Assembly (NCBI GenBank): GCA_964648485.1 | Contig: CAZYOF010000003.1 | Coordinates: forward strand, 1 to 64,000 | DNA: 64,000 nucleotides | From: DAIOEK01 sp964648485 | Lineage (GTDB): Bacteria; Chloroflexota; Anaerolineae; Anaerolineales; Anaerolineaceae | Direction of reading: 5' to 3' | Part shown: positions 61,674 to 64,000 of the stretch, piece by piece | Numbering within the stretch: position 1 is the first letter of the stretch | Layout of the letters: each line of letters opens with the position of its first letter | The notes under the pieces: generated by a model | What the model was told of the DNA's origin: nothing | What the model saw: the letters and a program-made list of their open reading frames with translations, nothing else | Database searches by the model: none | Made by a program: the position numbers and the translations under genes

Positions 61674-62099
61674 CTAACGCTTCAAGCTGACGATTGCCGG
61701 AACAAGATCAAACATCCAGAATCCGATCGGCAAACCGATTACAGACAAACAGAGCAGATATGCTGCTTCCATCCAGATTGCACTCAGCCACCATCCAACC
61801 AAGAGGAAGTAAATTGCCCGCAGGAAGAAATTGATCTGAGGTTTTCCTACTTCTCGTTTGGATACGCTGCCATCGTCATTCTGAGTCACCTGTAAACGTA
61901 CAGGTTCGGTGCGCAGCGCCATAACAAAGGGCAGTTTATTCAACATTGCCACTGCCAGGGGGATACCGATGATGGTTAACATCAATATCCAGCTAATGAT
62001 CATCCATGCCTGTCCCAGCCAGATGCCGATAAAGGCAAACCAGAGGATCTGAACCAGGCATCCGGGGTTCTTCCGGGTTTCTACTGTCATTGTTTCCAT
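61674..62099 (-). CDS. YccF domain membrane protein
   Basis: A 141-residue protein with two YccF units, LVQILWFAFIGIWLGQAWMIISWILMLTIIGIPLAVAML and the C-terminal RAIYFLLVGWWLSAIWMEAAYLLCLSVIGLPIGFWMFDLVP. Its role is unknown. The ATG at 62099 has GGAG seven bases upstream, so earlier in-frame ATGs are less likely. Confidence 0.88.
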   Translation of the reverse strand: METMTVETRKNPGCLVQILWFAFIGIWLGQAWMIISWILMLTIIGIPLAVAMLNKLPFVMALRTEPVRLQVTQNDDGSVSKREVGKPQINFFLRAIYFLLVGWWLSAIWMEAAYLLCLSVIGLPIGFWMFDLVPAIVSLKR

Positions 62100-62153
62100 A
62101 GTATTCTCCATTTCTAAATCACTCAATATACGCAAGTAAGCCTGACTGGTTGC

Positions 62154-63026
62154 TTATGCTTGTGCTTTTCGCCAGTATAACCACATCACACCAGTGATAA
62201 GCAGGGCATCTATCAGCATCCTAATGACGATTGCGGGCTGTCCGAAAGTAAAGTAGAAGAGTGCAAGGACTGCAGCCACGCCCAATCCGAGTGAGGGGAG
62301 GAAAGGTTTGTGATTTATAAATCGAATTGCTGCCAGTATTCCGCACACCAGTGCGATCAACCAGATTGCTATCTCTATGTATTCAATCCAGAGTGGTTCA
62401 AACCTTCCCTCAACCCGGTCACGCACGCCTTCCATCATATTACGTTCCATGATGAAACCACCCACGCTGATGATTCCACGTACCACCGGATTGCTGCCAA
62501 TTTCTTCGGGTACCTGTATATCCATCCGGATGATCATTCTGGTTGTATTGTTCTCTGCCGGTCGAAGATACCAGAGCCATGTCCAGCCCATATCGGGGAT
62601 ATTATCTTCTGCTAAAATCCACTCTCCGGGATTGATTTCTTTCCAATACACCATGCCGTTTATGATGGCTGTTCCCGGCTGAGGGTCTTGCAATTCCGGG
62701 AGGATTACATTGCTGTTAATGTAAGATCGTCTTCCTGAGATCAGGTTTTCAATAAATGTGTAGCTATAAAACGCCGCCCGCTCTTCGCCCATTTGCGCCA
62801 CCCAGGGCCAAACTTTCTCAACCGGAGCATGGATGGTAATTCCATGTGTCCAGGTAACAATCGGGTTGTCCAGCAACTCATCGCCGGGGTAAGTCATGGA
62901 TAATTCTTCCGTTGTGGCACCCCAGGTGGGTATCCACTGGCTGATGAAAGCAAACATTGGAACGCAGATTGCCAGAATTACGACTAACCCGATCCCTGCC
63001 CTGCTGAATTTCTGTTTTTTGTTCAT
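62154..63026 (-). CDS. SRPBCC-like membrane-anchored protein
   Basis: A 290-residue protein with an N-terminal hydrophobic segment (about 8-28), a soluble part with ITIHAPVEKVWPWVAQMGEERAAFYSY (like the START/polyketide cyclase SRPBCC opening) and later WLWYLRPAENNTTRMIIRMDI, then three C-terminal membrane segments. The ligand is unknown. GAGGAG precedes the ATG at 63026. It diverges from nuoA. Confidence 0.8.
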   Translation of the reverse strand: MNKKQKFSRAGIGLVVILAICVPMFAFISQWIPTWGATTEELSMTYPGDELLDNPIVTWTHGITIHAPVEKVWPWVAQMGEERAAFYSYTFIENLISGRRSYINSNVILPELQDPQPGTAIINGMVYWKEINPGEWILAEDNIPDMGWTWLWYLRPAENNTTRMIIRMDIQVPEEIGSNPVVRGIISVGGFIMERNMMEGVRDRVEGRFEPLWIEYIEIAIWLIALVCGILAAIRFINHKPFLPSLGLGVAAVLALFYFTFGQPAIVIRMLIDALLITGVMWLYWRKAQA

Positions 63027-63186
63027 TTTGTTCTCCTCATCCAATATTGAAAAATCCGTTAACCATACGCAACGGGTGAGTAAAAGTTGCACAAAGATAA
63101 ATCTGCCTTATATTATGAAATTTGTCGAAAACCAGCTCTCTGTGTATAATAAATTCAATCCAATCAAATAATGAAAAGGAAGCACT

Positions 63187-63543
63187 ATGCTGCTGGAATA
63201 CCTGCCATTAGTAATTCTTGTAGCACTGGCATCCGGTCTCGCGGTGCTGGTGGTTGTGCTGGGTCATATATTTGGACCTCGCCGTCCAACTGCTCGAAAA
63301 AGTTCACCATACGAATCAGGTATGACACCCTACGGACCGGGGACGCGGCGTATGTCTGTCCGCTATTACCTGGTAGCGGTGTTGTTTATTCTTTTTGATG
63401 TGGAAGTGGTGTTTTTTCTGCCATGGGCTGTGGTATTTAAAAAGCTGGGTTTGTTTGGACTAGTTGAGATGTTTATTTTTATTGGTATTCTCCTGGTTGG
63501 CTACATATATGCCTGGAAAAAGGGAGCGCTGGAATGGGAGTAG
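63187..63543 (+). CDS. nuoA: NADH-quinone oxidoreductase subunit A
   Basis: A 118-residue membrane subunit with three hydrophobic segments: GPRRPTARKSSPYESGM with the conserved SPYESG, then SVRYYLVAVLFILFDVEVVFFLPWAV. It is the first gene of the complex I operon and overlaps nuoB by ten bases. AGGAAG precedes the ATG. Confidence 0.95.
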   Translation: MLLEYLPLVILVALASGLAVLVVVLGHIFGPRRPTARKSSPYESGMTPYGPGTRRMSVRYYLVAVLFILFDVEVVFFLPWAVVFKKLGLFGLVEMFIFIGILLVGYIYAWKKGALEWE

Positions 63544-64000
63544 AGCAAAAAGCAGGTAATTTAGGGATCGTTACTACGACTCTTGAGCAGGCTGTCAACT
63601 GGTCGCGGACAAATTCCATGTGGCCGATGTTGTTTGGACTTGCATGCTGTGCCATTGAAATGATGGCTGCACAATCTGCTGCGTACGACCTGAGCCGTTT
63701 TGGTATGGAATTGATGCGTCCCAGCCCGAGGCAGTCGGATTTAATGATTGTAGCAGGCAGGGTCAGCCGAAAAATGGCGCCGGTACTGCGTAATTTATAT
63801 GATCAAATGCCTGACCCGAAATGGGTAATTGCAATGGGTGATTGTGCTGCCTGTGGCGGCGTATTTAATAATTACGCAATCATGCAGGGGGTTGATGAGG
63901 TTGTTCCAGTGGATGTGTATATTGCCGGATGCCCTCCGCGTCCTGAAGGTTTGATCCACGGTATCATTACGTTGCACGAAAAAGTACGAAAAGAAAAAAT
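63534..64000 (+). CDS. nuoB: NADH-quinone oxidoreductase subunit B (cut by window end)
   Basis: The first 155 residues are present. The N2-cluster ligands are visible in LACCAIEMMAA (adjacent Cys pair), MGDCAACGGVF and AGCPPRPEGL. The RVSRKMAPVLRNLYDQMPDPKWV stretch is typical of NuoB. The ATG at 63534 lies within the end of nuoA. The sequence ends inside the final helix (LHEKVRKEK), so only a short tail is missing. Confidence 0.95.
   Translation, partial: MGVEQKAGNLGIVTTTLEQAVNWSRTNSMWPMLFGLACCAIEMMAAQSAAYDLSRFGMELMRPSPRQSDLMIVAGRVSRKMAPVLRNLYDQMPDPKWVIAMGDCAACGGVFNNYAIMQGVDEVVPVDVYIAGCPPRPEGLIHGIITLHEKVRKEK

Noticed and set aside
1..64000. CRISPR array or IS element
   Set aside because: No regularly spaced repeats and no transposase-like protein were found in any frame.

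Overview
The window looks like a chromosomal segment of a Gram-positive-like or monoderm-like anaerobe of the Chloroflexota, most likely class Anaerolineae. This is an inference from several traits seen together: a fused glycyl-tRNA synthetase, tRNA genes without an encoded CCA, lipoproteins and anchored proteins whose export signal is followed by a Thr/Pro-rich linker, several starts with a -10 box almost touching the start codon, and the family mix (DUF4386, DoxX, DUF362, NapH-like Fe-S proteins, RACo-like activator). No CRISPR array, rRNA or complete IS element was seen.

Layout. 1-2040: a DNA methyltransferase fused to an Mrr-like nuclease domain; its central recognition region is strikingly AT-rich, and it is bracketed by short dispersed repeats, one with 15-bp inverted ends. 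2041-4984: a HAD phosphatase, a three-gene minus-strand cassette (4-TM protein, XRE-type regulator, DUF4386) and a DoxX protein. 5032-7574: an accessory patch with an orphan phage-type large terminase, a small partner gene whose start codon lies inside a perfect palindrome, and a HicBA toxin-antitoxin pair. 7896-18712: a signalling block of two paralogous chemoreceptors with CZB domains, a five-PAS histidine kinase and a REC-PAS-GAF-GAF-GGDEF protein. It runs into the phosphate uptake operon pstSCAB (18800-22215).

22221-34677 is mostly housekeeping: an SDR enzyme, fused glyQS, a REC-roadblock protein, tRNA-Gln(UUG), glmU, a CBS/CorC protein, cytidine deaminase, recO, an MFS transporter, tRNA-Gln(CUG) and glnS. 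34758-46114 mixes exported enzymes (NlpC-like, PQQ sugar dehydrogenase, two C39-like peptidases), a solitary methyltransferase, an AlkD-like protein, a nucleoside phosphorylase, dnaK, a GNAT and a glycosyltransferase. 46299-52052 carries a cadherin-like surface protein and gatC-gatA-(DUF4870)-gatB. 52067-54584 has a HIT protein and xseA-xseB-DUF212.

54596-61043 is a redox/cofactor region: a RACo-like corrinoid activator translationally coupled to a MetH-activation-domain-like protein, then a DUF362 protein coupled to a chimeric NapH/NapG-type six-cluster ferredoxin membrane protein, and a fatty acid hydroxylase. The window closes with CBS, YccF and SRPBCC-like genes and the start of the complex I operon (nuoA, truncated nuoB).

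The least explained parts are the orphan terminase module with its palindromic start region, the mosaic methyltransferase-nuclease, and the corrinoid-activation and DUF362/NapH pairs. Coordinates were checked by hand against the sequence; family names rest on motif recognition, not on database searches.
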